Numbered from the stretch's first letter, positions 14,691 to 22,173 are shown. The stretch is DNA of 32,414 bases from UBA5794 sp965368815 (GCA_965368815.1 CBDUOH010000017.1:1-32414), one strand, 5' to 3'. Program-made: numbers and translations. The notes: generated by a model not told the origin, from the sequence alone.

Positions 14691-16331
14691 ATGGCAGCAA
14701 AAGTAATTCATTTTGATGACGAGGCCCGCAGGGGTCTCCAGGCAGGTGTCGACAAGCTTGCCGACACCGTCAAGGTGACGCTCGGTCCAAAGGGCCGCAA
14801 CGTCGTACTTGAGAAGAAGTGGGGCGCTCCCACGATCACCAACGACGGTGTCACCATCGCCAAGGAGATCGAGCTCGAGGATCCCTTCGAGAACATGGGC
14901 GCCCAGCTCGCCAAGGAAGTTGCGAACAAGACCAATGACGTCGCCGGTGACGGAACAACGACGGCAACGGTTCTTGCCCAGGCAATGGTGGCCGACGGGC
15001 TGCGTCTCGTGGCCGCCGGAGCCAACCCGATGGAGATGCGCCGTGGAATCGAAGAGGCAGTCTCTGCCGTTGTCGAATCCATCGGCCAGCTCTCGACGCA
15101 GGTCAGCTCCGATGACCGCGACGACATCGCGTATGTCGCAGCGAACTCCGCTGCAGACACAAGCATCGGTGAGAGCATCGCTGATGCGATGCGCAAGGTC
15201 GGCAATGAGGGAGTCATCACCGTCGAGGACAGCCAGACTTTCGGAGTGGACCTTGAGTTCACCGAGGGTATGCAGTTCGACAAGGGCTACATCTCGCCGT
15301 ACTTCATCAGTGATGCCGATCGTCAGGAAGCAGTCCTTGAGGATCCGTACATCCTGATCGCCAACCAGAAGGTTGGGTCGGTCCAGGACCTCGTTCCTGT
15401 GCTCGAGAAGGTCATGCAGACGGGCAAGCCGATACTGATCATCGCCGAGGACGTCGAGGGCGAGGCTCTCGCGACCCTCGTCGTGAACAAGATCCGTGGC
15501 ACGTTCAACTCCGTGGCCGTCAAGGCTCCAGGGTTCGGGGAACGCCGCAAGGCTCAGCTCCAGGACATCGCAATCCTCACGGGTGCGACGGTCATTTCCG
15601 AAGAGGTTGGTCTCAAGCTCGACGGAACGACCATCGACATGCTCGGTACGGCACGCAAGGTCGTCGTCACGAAGGACGACACGACGATCGTCGAAGGTGC
15701 CGGTTCGGCAGCTGACGTTGCAGCCCGTGTCAAGCAGATCCGCCAGGAGATCGAGAACTCGGACTCCGACTGGGACCGTGAGAAGCTGTCTGAGCGTCTC
15801 GCCAAGCTCAGCGGTGGCGTCGCCGTCATCAAGGTCGGTGCAGCAACCGAGGTCGAGCTCAAGGAAAAGAAGCACCGCATCGAGGATGCCATCCAGGCAA
15901 CCCGTGCAGCTGTCGAAGAGGGCATCGTCCCCGGCGGCGGCGTGGCGCTTCTCCGTAGCCAGGCCGCAGTGGACAAGCTCCGTGGCAAGTCTGATGACTG
16001 GAAGGCCGGTCGCCAGATCGTCCGTCGTGCCCTTGAGGCACCGATTCGACAGATCGCGATCAACGCCGGTTACGAGGGCGGAGTCGTCGTCGACAAGGTG
16101 CAGAACGAGCACGAGGGGAACTTCGGGTTCAACGCTGCGACCGGTGTCTACGAAGACCTCCTCAAGGCCGGTGTCATCGACCCGGCGAAGGTGACTCGTT
16201 CGACGCTGCAAAACGCCGCATCGATTGCTGCTCTGGTTGTCACGACCGAAGCACTCGTCGCCGAGAAGAAGGAAGAAGCCCCGGCTATGCCCGGTGGTGG
16301 TCACGATCACGGCGGGGGCATGGACTTCTAG
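14691..16331 (+). CDS. groEL: Chaperonin GroEL (Hsp60)
   Basis: The 546-residue 60-kDa chaperonin. It has the N-terminal equatorial-domain start IHFDDEARRGLQAGVDKLADTVKVTLGPKGRNVV, the ATP loop GDGTTTATVLAQAM, and the nearly invariant stretch from about residue 400 (IVPGGGVALLR, then the equatorial GVVVDKVQN region). The C-terminal tail reads PGGGHDHGGGMDF: it has the Gly/Met repeat end of folding chaperonins but also two histidines, reminiscent of the His-rich tail of actinobacterial GroEL1. Many actinobacteria carry a second, unlinked groEL; whether this one does cannot be seen here. A strong terminator follows. Confidence 0.97.
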   Translation: MAAKVIHFDDEARRGLQAGVDKLADTVKVTLGPKGRNVVLEKKWGAPTITNDGVTIAKEIELEDPFENMGAQLAKEVANKTNDVAGDGTTTATVLAQAMVADGLRLVAAGANPMEMRRGIEEAVSAVVESIGQLSTQVSSDDRDDIAYVAANSAADTSIGESIADAMRKVGNEGVITVEDSQTFGVDLEFTEGMQFDKGYISPYFISDADRQEAVLEDPYILIANQKVGSVQDLVPVLEKVMQTGKPILIIAEDVEGEALATLVVNKIRGTFNSVAVKAPGFGERRKAQLQDIAILTGATVISEEVGLKLDGTTIDMLGTARKVVVTKDDTTIVEGAGSAADVAARVKQIRQEIENSDSDWDREKLSERLAKLSGGVAVIKVGAATEVELKEKKHRIEDAIQATRAAVEEGIVPGGGVALLRSQAAVDKLRGKSDDWKAGRQIVRRALEAPIRQIAINAGYEGGVVVDKVQNEHEGNFGFNAATGVYEDLLKAGVIDPAKVTRSTLQNAASIAALVVTTEALVAEKKEEAPAMPGGGHDHGGGMDF

Positions 16332-16358
16332 TCCGGCCCTCAACCGAGAACCCGCAAC

Positions 16359-16385
16359 AAGGGGCACCCTTCGGGGTGCCCCTTT
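16359..16385 (+). terminator. Intrinsic terminator after groEL
   Basis: A perfect 9-base-pair GC-rich stem, GGGGCACCC (16361-16369) and GGGTGCCCC (16374-16382), with a TTCG tetraloop, extended by two A-T pairs and followed by TTTGCGTT. It ends the groESL transcript before hipB. Confidence 0.93.
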
Positions 16386-16420
16386 GCGTTGTATCAGTCT
16401 GTAGAAGTGATACTGTGGCA

Positions 16421-16473
16421 ATAACCACTATTAGGTATTGAATCACGCGATAAAACTGGTTATAGTCATTATT
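16421..16473 (+). promoter_or_regulatory. hipBA promoter with flanking inverted half-sites
   Basis: TTGAAT (16438-16443) and TATAGT (16461-16466) are separated by 17 bases and predict a transcript start at 16473-16474, on the A of the hipB ATG. ATAACCA (16421-16427) and its exact inverted copy TGGTTAT (16457-16463) flank the promoter; the second overlaps the -10 box. This suits autorepression by the HipB antitoxin or a HipBA complex. The half-site assignment is mine and not a known consensus for this family. Confidence 0.72.
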
Positions 16474-16842
16474 ATGGACACCACAGAGGAACCGGTCGGC
16501 GTCATCTTGGCGGAGCTCGCGGAGCGTCTGCGGACCGAACGACTGAACCAGAACATGACCCAACGAGACCTGGCTGACCGGTCTGGCACGTCCGTCGACA
16601 CGGTACGGAGCATCGAAGCCGGGGGCAATGTGACGCTCGCGATCCTCGTCAAGGTCTTGCGTGGGCTCGGCTTGGATGAGCGGTTGTATCTCCTGGTGCC
16701 TTCGGCGGCCGTGTCGCCCATAGAACTCGCCAAACGAGCTGGACGCGTCCGGAAACGCGCGACCGGGGCCAGAACGGTGAGTGACGATGCCGAGTGGCGA
16801 TTCGTCGACGCTCCTGATGGTCGGCCACCGGGTACCGCGTGA
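16474..16842 (+). CDS. hipB: HipB-type antitoxin, XRE-family helix-turn-helix protein
   Basis: A 122-residue DNA-binding protein with one XRE/Cro-type helix-turn-helix, LRTERLNQNMTQRDLADRSGT to VRSIEAGGNVTL, at roughly residues 20-60, followed by a helical dimerisation stretch and a basic C-terminal tail (KRAGRVRKRATG). Directly upstream of hipA, it is expected to neutralise the HipA kinase and repress the operon. I use ATG 16474 rather than the TTG at 16438, because the promoter -10 box lies between them and the extra residues are not family-like. There is no Shine-Dalgarno, consistent with a leaderless message. The stop overlaps the hipA GTG by four bases (GTGA). Confidence 0.88.
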   Translation: MDTTEEPVGVILAELAERLRTERLNQNMTQRDLADRSGTSVDTVRSIEAGGNVTLAILVKVLRGLGLDERLYLLVPSAAVSPIELAKRAGRVRKRATGARTVSDDAEWRFVDAPDGRPPGTA

Positions 16843-18146
16843 CATCGAGAAACGCTCCGATTCTGACGGCCGAGGTGCGGTTGTGGGGATCCCGTATCGG
16901 CGTTGCGTACTGGAATGGGGAGGACCGGCTCGCAGTCTTCGAGTACGAGCCCCGGTTCGTTGGATCGGGGATCGAGGTGTCGCCCGTGGTGATGCCGCTG
17001 CGGCGAGGCCCCTACTCGTTTCCCGAGCTCTCCAGGCCCGGATCGGACTTCAAGGGTCTTCCCGGTCTCCTCGCGGACTCTCTTCCCGACTCGTGGGGTT
17101 ACCAGTTGCTGAACGCCGCTCTCGAAGCACGCGGTCGCCCTGCGAACAGCTTCAACCCGATCGAACAATTGTGCTACGTCGGTTCGCGGGGCATGGGAGC
17201 CATCGAGTTCGAGCCAGCCACCCATGCGAGCGCTGATTCGGTCCCCGTCGATGTCGATTGGATCGCAGAACTCGCTGCCCGGGTGGTTGCTCAGAGGGAA
17301 GCACTGACGACGCGTCTTGATCCCGACGGTCTCGACGATCTCATCCGGGTCGGTTCATCCGTGGGTGGTCAGCGGGCAAAGGCACTGATCGCCTGGAACC
17401 CGGACACGAACGACATGCGCTCGGGACAGGTGGATGCGCCCACCGGATACACGCAGTGGATCCTGAAGTTCGACGGATTGATGCACGATGGCTCCCGGCT
17501 CGGCGATCCCGTCGGATGGGGACGAGTCGAGTATGCGTACGCCGCGATGGCGGATGCCTGCGGAATCGTGATGTCGCCCTCCAGACTGTTCCGCGACGAT
17601 TCCGGTCGGGCGCATTTCATGACGCGGCGATTCGACCGCGGGTCCGGCGATACGAAATGGCACGTCCAGACCCTTTCGGCGATGGGTCACTTCGACTACA
17701 ACCAGGCGGGTTTGGTCGGATACGAGGACGCGATGGACATCCTCATTCGGCTCGACGCACCGTTCCGTGACATCGAACAGCTGTTTCGGGTCATGGTGTT
17801 CAACGTCGTGGGACGGAATCAGGACGATCACACCAAGAACATCTCGTTCGTCATGGACGCACAGGGAGCGTGGCGGATCGCACCTGCGTACGACCTCACC
17901 TGGTCGTACAACCCCGAGGGTGCCTGGACGTCGTCGCACCAGATGAGCGTCAATGGGAAACGGTCCGACTTCACGCGAGCAGATCTTGTGGCTGTCGGCC
18001 GGCGCTACGGGGTCTCAAGGCCTGAAGCTGTGGTCCGATCGACGATCGATGTCTTCTCATCGTGGCCGCAGTTCGCTCGCGAGGCCGATGTGCCGGGCAT
18101 TCTCGCCGGGATGGTCGGCGATTCACTCAGGCTCGATCTCACCTGA
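16839..18146 (+). CDS. hipA: HipA-type serine/threonine kinase toxin
   Basis: A full-length HipA-like toxin of 435 residues (E. coli HipA is 440). HipA phosphorylates glutamyl-tRNA synthetase, stopping translation and producing persistence. The N-terminal HipA_N subdomain spans about 1-120 with LPGLLADSLPDSWG. The Gly-rich regulatory loop SSVGGQRAK (173-181) holds a serine (S174) that aligns with the autophosphorylated S150 of E. coli. The catalytic loop is DDHTKN (329-334), and the Mg-binding Asp is in YDLTW (351-355). All kinase residues are present, so it is probably active. GTG 16839 overlaps the hipB stop as GTGA. Its target may differ from that of E. coli HipA. Confidence 0.92.
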   Translation: MTSRNAPILTAEVRLWGSRIGVAYWNGEDRLAVFEYEPRFVGSGIEVSPVVMPLRRGPYSFPELSRPGSDFKGLPGLLADSLPDSWGYQLLNAALEARGRPANSFNPIEQLCYVGSRGMGAIEFEPATHASADSVPVDVDWIAELAARVVAQREALTTRLDPDGLDDLIRVGSSVGGQRAKALIAWNPDTNDMRSGQVDAPTGYTQWILKFDGLMHDGSRLGDPVGWGRVEYAYAAMADACGIVMSPSRLFRDDSGRAHFMTRRFDRGSGDTKWHVQTLSAMGHFDYNQAGLVGYEDAMDILIRLDAPFRDIEQLFRVMVFNVVGRNQDDHTKNISFVMDAQGAWRIAPAYDLTWSYNPEGAWTSSHQMSVNGKRSDFTRADLVAVGRRYGVSRPEAVVRSTIDVFSSWPQFAREADVPGILAGMVGDSLRLDLT

Positions 18147-18200
18147 TGTCGAGGCCGTGTTGGTTGTTGTGCCACCACCCCAACCGAGGGTTCTGTCCGT

Positions 18201-18806
18201 TCAAACCGTCGGATGCCGATCGCGATTTCTTGGCCGCGCTGCGTTCGTGGCCCATTCGGACTGCAACATCGACCAGCTGGAATGGTCGAGCCACTGGGTT
18301 CCGACCTTGACCTCGTCGCGCAGGACGCCTTCATATGTGAATCCGAGCCGCTTGGCGATCTTCTCCGACGCGATGTTGCCGACGGCGATGCGCAGCACGA
18401 CCTTGTGGAGGTCCAACTCATTGAACCCGACGTCGACGGCCACTGCCGCTGCCTCGACGCCATATCCATGACCTGTCTCATCGGACCTGATCCAGTAGCC
18501 GACCTCTCCGACGCCGTTTTGCACCGACGTCGGCCAGACCGACACGTTGCCGATGTGTCGATCGAGGTCCTCGATGGGGCGGACGGTGAAGTCGAAGGCC
18601 CTGCGTTCGGCCCATGAGCCGACGGATTCCCGGATGAATCGCTGGGCGAAACTGCGGTCGTAGCCTTCGATCCACGGGAGCCACGGCTGGAGCTCGCCGA
18701 TCGAGGCCATGACCGCGGAGTGGAACGATCCAACGTCCCGACGCCGGAATGGGCGCAGCATCAGGCGTTCTGTGTACCTCGGCTGGCTGTGAACGATGGT
18801 CGCCAT
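18201..18806 (-). CDS. GNAT acetyltransferase, RimJ/RimL family
   Basis: A 201-residue GNAT acetyltransferase of the RimJ/RimL (protein N-terminal acetyltransferase) type. It begins with the family pattern TERLMLRPFRRRDV. It has the WxxxxE-like GYWIRSDETGHGYGVEAA with the acetyl-CoA loop at about 109-118, and VLRIAVGNIASEKIAKRLGFTYEGVLRDE near residues 137-165, typical of RimJ/RimL. Its substrate is unknown; relatives also modify antibiotics and metabolites. It converges on hipA with 54 bases between stops and diverges from the Nudix gene. Confidence 0.88.
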   Translation of the reverse strand: MATIVHSQPRYTERLMLRPFRRRDVGSFHSAVMASIGELQPWLPWIEGYDRSFAQRFIRESVGSWAERRAFDFTVRPIEDLDRHIGNVSVWPTSVQNGVGEVGYWIRSDETGHGYGVEAAAVAVDVGFNELDLHKVVLRIAVGNIASEKIAKRLGFTYEGVLRDEVKVGTQWLDHSSWSMLQSEWATNAARPRNRDRHPTV

Positions 18807-18933
18807 GGTGCCAGCCTATATGGACTCGCGGGCGATATCCGGTCACCAATCCCACCGCTGGGTGTGCGGTGTGCGGGTACCGCTTCGATCGCAATGGGAC
18901 GTCGAAGCTCAGGTCGCCGATATGCTCGGCAGA

Positions 18934-19524
18934 ATGGATAAGTGGTCGGTTTATCGCTCGTTGCCCGATGTCATCGACTTTCCGGGGTCGGAGGCCGCGG
19001 TGCTCGTGCCCTTGTATGAGGACGAGCACGGTGACATTCGGGTCATTCTGACGCGACGCCCGGACCACATGTCGTCGCACCCCGGTGACGTGGTGTTCCC
19101 GGGTGGACATCGCGAGGGTGGCGAGGAGCCGATCGCAACCGCCACACGAGAGGCTTGGGAGGAAATCAGGCTCCCGCCCGACAGCGTGGTCGAGATACTC
19201 GGCGGTCTCGAACCGGTCACGACCCGCAATCGGACAAAGCCAATCGTGCCCGTGGTTGCGCGGATCGACAGACCAGACACCCTTGTGGCCGACCCCGCTG
19301 AGGTCGATGTCATCATCGAGCCGACGATGGACGAGCTCCTCGACGAGGATCGGTGGGTCACCCGCCCGTGGTTCGGGCACACGCTGTGGTTCTTCGAGTT
19401 CGATGAGGGGATCCTGTGGGGGGCAACCGCGTTCATGATGCGGGACCTCCTCAAGCACCTGAGGAGCCAGAGCAGCAACGACGCACGCGGTGAAGTCTCT
19501 CGAAGACGGGCCGACGATGGCTGA
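18934..19524 (+). CDS. Nudix hydrolase, probable CoA pyrophosphatase (NudL-like)
   Basis: A Nudix hydrolase of about 196 residues. The Nudix box is GHREGGEEPIATATREAWEE, with the core Glu residues intact. It is preceded by RRPDHMSSHPGDVVFPGG, which matches the NudL/UPF0035 signature for hydrolases that split CoA into 3',5'-ADP and phosphopantetheine. I chose ATG 18934 (MDKWSVYRSL) because the open frame back to 18796 would overlap the divergent acetyltransferase gene, and its first 46 residues do not resemble the family. TATGCT at 18921-18926 would start a transcript on or next to this ATG, so it may be leaderless. The 3' end overlaps the decarboxylase start by 8 bases. Confidence 0.88.
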   Translation: MDKWSVYRSLPDVIDFPGSEAAVLVPLYEDEHGDIRVILTRRPDHMSSHPGDVVFPGGHREGGEEPIATATREAWEEIRLPPDSVVEILGGLEPVTTRNRTKPIVPVVARIDRPDTLVADPAEVDVIIEPTMDELLDEDRWVTRPWFGHTLWFFEFDEGILWGATAFMMRDLLKHLRSQSSNDARGEVSRRRADDG

Positions 19525-20917
19525 TGGCCCGATCCACATGACCCCGGATGAGTTCCGCAAGCACGGGTACGAGGTCATCGACTGGGTGGCCAACTACCTG
19601 GATCATGCCGACGACTTCCCGGTGTTTTCCCAGGTTGAGCCCGGTGACATTGCTGCGATGCTTCCGGACCATGCACCGCAATACGGTGAACCCTTCGAGG
19701 CGCTGCTGAAGGATCTCGACGATGTCGTGATCCCTGGGATCACCCATTGGCAGTCACCCAACTGGTTCGCCTACTTTCCTGCGAATACGTCACCCCCTTC
19801 GGTACTCGCAGAACTCGCCTCAGCAGGGCTCGGAGTGCAGGGAATGCTCTGGTCGACTTCACCCGCCGCGACGGAGATCGAGTCCAAGGTTCTTGACTGG
19901 CTGGTCGACATGATGGGTCTCCCGCAGAAGTGGAAGTCTGCAGGCCCTGGTGGGGGAGTCATCCAGATGAGCGCATCTGATGCGAACCATTCGATGCTCG
20001 TGGTCGCCCGCCACAAACACAAGCACGAGGGTCACATCGAGGACATGGTGGTGTATGTGTCCTCCCAGGCGCATTCGTCGATTGAGAAGGGATGTACGGT
20101 CGCTGGGATTGGCCATTGTCGCAAGATTCCCGTCGACGACGAGTTCGCCATGGACGTTGCATCTCTTCGTGCCTCGATAGACGCCGACGTCGCTGCTGGG
20201 CTGATCCCGATTGCTGTGGTGTCCGTCATCGGAACGACCGGAACGACCTCCGTCGACCCGGTTGTCGAGATCGAGTCGATTGCAGAGCAATTCGGTCTTT
20301 GGCATCACGTTGATGCGGCCTATGCCGGCAACGCAATGGTGTGTGAGGAGTTCCGGCACCACCTCGAGGGTATCGAGGGAGTCGACAGCTATACGTTCAA
20401 CCCACACAAATGGATGATGGTCAACTTCGATTGCAACGTCCTGTGGGTCGCCGATCGGGCGCCCCTGATCGAAACCCTCAGCATCCTTCCCCCGTATCTC
20501 CGCAACGCCGCGTCCGATTCGGGCGCCGTGATTGACTACCGCGATTGGCACGTCCCGCTCGGTCGGCGATTCCGCGCACTCAAACTGTGGTGGGTGATTC
20601 GTAGCTACGGCGTGAATGGTCTTCAGCAACTCATACGCAATCACATCGCGCTCGCAGATGGGCTCGCTGACCGGATCGATTCCGATGCCAGGTTCGAGCT
20701 GTTCGCTCCTCATCCGTTCGGGCTCGTGTGTTTCGCACATGTCGACGGCAACGAGGCGACCCGGGCATTGTCCGATGCGCTCAACGCGTCCGGCAAGGTT
20801 GCGGTGACCCCGTCCGAGATCGATGGGACCGCATTCATCCGGATCTCGATCGGCCAGACGAACACCGCTGCTGAGCACGTCGATGCTTTGTGGGCCCTGG
20901 TGGAGTCGGAGCTGTAG
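19517..20917 (+). CDS. Group II PLP-dependent decarboxylase, aromatic L-amino acid decarboxylase type
   Basis: A group II pyridoxal-phosphate decarboxylase of about 466 residues, closest by eye to aromatic L-amino acid (DOPA/tryptophan/tyrosine) decarboxylases. Landmarks match animal DDC almost position for position: the PLP-stacking His at 186 (QAHSSIEKG), Asp 266 (HVDAAYAG), the Schiff-base Lys 298 (FNPHKWMMVNFDC), and the catalytic-loop Tyr 327 (PPYLRNAAS). This Tyr distinguishes decarboxylases from the Phe-bearing aldehyde synthases. The start could be ATG 19517 (MADGPIHMTPDEFR), the GTG at 19490 or the ATG at 19538; 19517 keeps the usual N-terminal length and overlaps the Nudix stop. The product, an aromatic monoamine, is inferred; the exact substrate is not readable. 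Confidence 0.9.
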   Translation: MADGPIHMTPDEFRKHGYEVIDWVANYLDHADDFPVFSQVEPGDIAAMLPDHAPQYGEPFEALLKDLDDVVIPGITHWQSPNWFAYFPANTSPPSVLAELASAGLGVQGMLWSTSPAATEIESKVLDWLVDMMGLPQKWKSAGPGGGVIQMSASDANHSMLVVARHKHKHEGHIEDMVVYVSSQAHSSIEKGCTVAGIGHCRKIPVDDEFAMDVASLRASIDADVAAGLIPIAVVSVIGTTGTTSVDPVVEIESIAEQFGLWHHVDAAYAGNAMVCEEFRHHLEGIEGVDSYTFNPHKWMMVNFDCNVLWVADRAPLIETLSILPPYLRNAASDSGAVIDYRDWHVPLGRRFRALKLWWVIRSYGVNGLQQLIRNHIALADGLADRIDSDARFELFAPHPFGLVCFAHVDGNEATRALSDALNASGKVAVTPSEIDGTAFIRISIGQTNTAAEHVDALWALVESEL

Positions 20918-20953
20918 GGCGACACGGCGAATCCGGCGATCACGCCCCAACGA

Positions 20954-20983
20954 GAAAGACCCCCTCGGCCGAGGGGGTCTTTC
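20954..20983. terminator. Bidirectional intrinsic terminator
   Basis: A perfect 13-base-pair stem, GAAAGACCCCCTC (20954-20966) and GAGGGGGTCTTTC (20971-20983), with a GGCC loop. The A-run on one side and T-run on the other let it end transcription in both directions. It sits between two convergent genes, the decarboxylase and the two-TM protein. Confidence 0.95.
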
Positions 20984-20998
20984 TGCGGCGGATCCTGC

Positions 20999-21736
20999 CT
21001 AGACGGTTGCGCCTTCGGGGACCCTATCGAGCGGTGTATCCATTGTCATGAACACATCGTCCTTGCCGCGGGCTACCCAGACCATCCCAAGTCCGACCAA
21101 CCCGAAGGTCAGTCCAAGACCAGCGAGGAGTCCGGCGAGGCCCAGACCCATCTGGAGTGTGGAGTGGGTAACCGTACCGACACCAAGCTCACCAAAGAGC
21201 CCGTGTGCAGTGCCTGTCCATGCCCCGCTGCGGGCTGGACCCTCGAGTGGGTGCTGCCGATCGAAGTCGGTCCAGTATCCACCGAAACCTGCTGCGACTC
21301 GCTCGTCGGAGCCAATCTCGAAGGGGCTGACTTCGTACGTACCGGCCAAGAAGGTCTCGTCGTTGTAGACGACGTCCTCGTCGAGCACAATGGTCTGCGT
21401 GCCGTGCAGCACGTGGTACCCAATCGTTGCCATCTGGTACATGTACTCGGACGCCGTGTTGACCAACGGATCGTTCGGATCCAGGTCGGCATCCTTGACC
21501 GGGTAGCCCCAGCCAACCGTGAGCAGTTCCATGATGGCGTCGGCACCCTCTGTGGTGCCTCGGTCGATCAGCTGGCCATCCTCGTTGTAGTTCAGTGTGA
21601 CGTTCTGCGCCTCGCTGAATGCCTGTAGGGAGTCATAGCCGGCCTGAACCTGCATGTAGGCGTACCCGCCACCAAACAGGAACATGACACCGATGACTGC
21701 TACGACGATGCCGAGCTTTCGTAGTCTGTCGGACAT
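20999..21736 (-). CDS. Unrecognised two-TM membrane protein with a large extracytoplasmic domain
   Basis: I do not recognise this 245-residue protein. A short basic N-terminus (MSDRLRK) leads into a hydrophobic helix at about 8-28. Then come about 165 mostly acidic residues probably outside the cell, rich in aromatic and Asp/Glu positions (for example LTVGWGYPVKDADLDPNDPLV and FGGYWTDFDRQHPL). A second helix at about 197-222 is Gly/Leu rich, followed by a short cytoplasmic tail. ATG 21736 is preceded by GCGAGG at a plausible distance; the frame stays open further upstream but would run across the operator region. Its promoter carries two tandem palindromes, so it is probably tightly regulated. 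Confidence 0.82.
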   Translation of the reverse strand: MSDRLRKLGIVVAVIGVMFLFGGGYAYMQVQAGYDSLQAFSEAQNVTLNYNEDGQLIDRGTTEGADAIMELLTVGWGYPVKDADLDPNDPLVNTASEYMYQMATIGYHVLHGTQTIVLDEDVVYNDETFLAGTYEVSPFEIGSDERVAAGFGGYWTDFDRQHPLEGPARSGAWTGTAHGLFGELGVGTVTHSTLQMGLGLAGLLAGLGLTFGLVGLGMVWVARGKDDVFMTMDTPLDRVPEGATV

Positions 21737-21762
21737 TTCGTTGCCTCGCTTTCTCAGAATCC

Positions 21763-21784
21763 GATTGTGATTCAATTCACAATC
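21763..21784. promoter_or_regulatory. Palindromic operator 1 (TGTGA-N6-TCACA type)
   Basis: GATTGTGA (21763-21770), six bases, then TCACAATC (21777-21784): a perfect 8-6-8 inverted repeat whose core is TGTGA-N6-TCACA, the CRP/FNR-family consensus. It lies downstream of the predicted start of the reverse-strand gene, 27-48 bases before its ATG. Confidence 0.85.
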
Positions 21785-21785
21785 T

Positions 21786-21805
21786 CTTGTGATTCTTTTC
21801 ACAAG
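21786..21805. promoter_or_regulatory. Palindromic operator 2 (TGTGA-N6-TCACA type)
   Basis: CTTGTGA (21786-21792), six bases, then TCACAAG (21799-21805): a perfect 7-6-7 inverted repeat with the same core as operator 1. Its centre is 22 bp from the first, two helical turns, so bound dimers would sit on the same face. It overlaps the predicted -10 box and start site. Confidence 0.85.
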
Positions 21806-21831
21806 GTAGCACGGGTGTGGTGATATGTCTA
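21803..21831 (-). promoter_or_regulatory. Promoter of the two-TM membrane protein
   Basis: On the reverse strand TAGACA (21831-21826) and TACCTT (21808-21803) are separated by exactly 17 bases. The transcript would start near 21797, inside operator 2, which points to repression by whatever binds the palindromes. Confidence 0.6.
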
Positions 21832-21900
21832 GTAGAAAACTCAGAAACTTCTTATTCGGACTCGGAGTGAATCGCCGCCGGGATTCGATACCGTGCAGGT

Positions 21901-22173
21901 ATGAGCATTGAAGAAGTGTCTGCCGATCTGGAACGAGCATTCGAGAGCCGATGCCTTGCTTCCATCCGCATGCATGACGGCTCGATGACGGAGTACGCGG
22001 CCGTTGTCGGTTTCCCGAAAGGGGACGGTCACCGGAAGGTCTGGGTCCAGCCCCACCGTGTTCTGAGCGGGTCACGACTGGCGCCCAGGGGTCGAAGGGC
22101 ACAGCTCACGATCAACCAGATCGACTACGTCACGATTCATCTCGACAAGGTGCTGCCTGCCGCCGAATCCTGA
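21901..22173 (+). CDS. Small hypothetical protein
   Basis: A 90-residue protein with no family I recognise. It has no hydrophobic segment and a mixed charged composition; the middle (VVGFPKGDGHRKVWVQPHRVL) looks like beta strands. Codon use resembles that of its neighbours, which supports a real gene, although a long reverse-strand frame overlaps it. TACCGT at 21889-21894 would place a transcript start on the A of ATG 21901, and there is no Shine-Dalgarno, so it may be leaderless. It diverges from the two-TM gene and converges on the S9 peptidase gene. Confidence 0.6.
   Translation: MSIEEVSADLERAFESRCLASIRMHDGSMTEYAAVVGFPKGDGHRKVWVQPHRVLSGSRLAPRGRRAQLTINQIDYVTIHLDKVLPAAES

Noticed and set aside
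14367..16421. A 684-codon open frame on the reverse strand opposite groES-groEL.
   Set aside because: It is the mirror of the codon bias of groEL. The product is compositionally odd, has no family features and spans two real genes and the CIRCE region.
16386..18200. hipBA as part of a mobile element.
   Set aside because: No transposase, integrase, terminal repeats or target duplications are visible, and codon use looks like that of the neighbours. Horizontal gain is possible but not shown.
18796..18933. Long N-terminal extension of the Nudix protein.
   Set aside because: It would overlap the divergent acetyltransferase gene, has no Nudix-family similarity, and a -10 box lies just before the inner ATG 18934.
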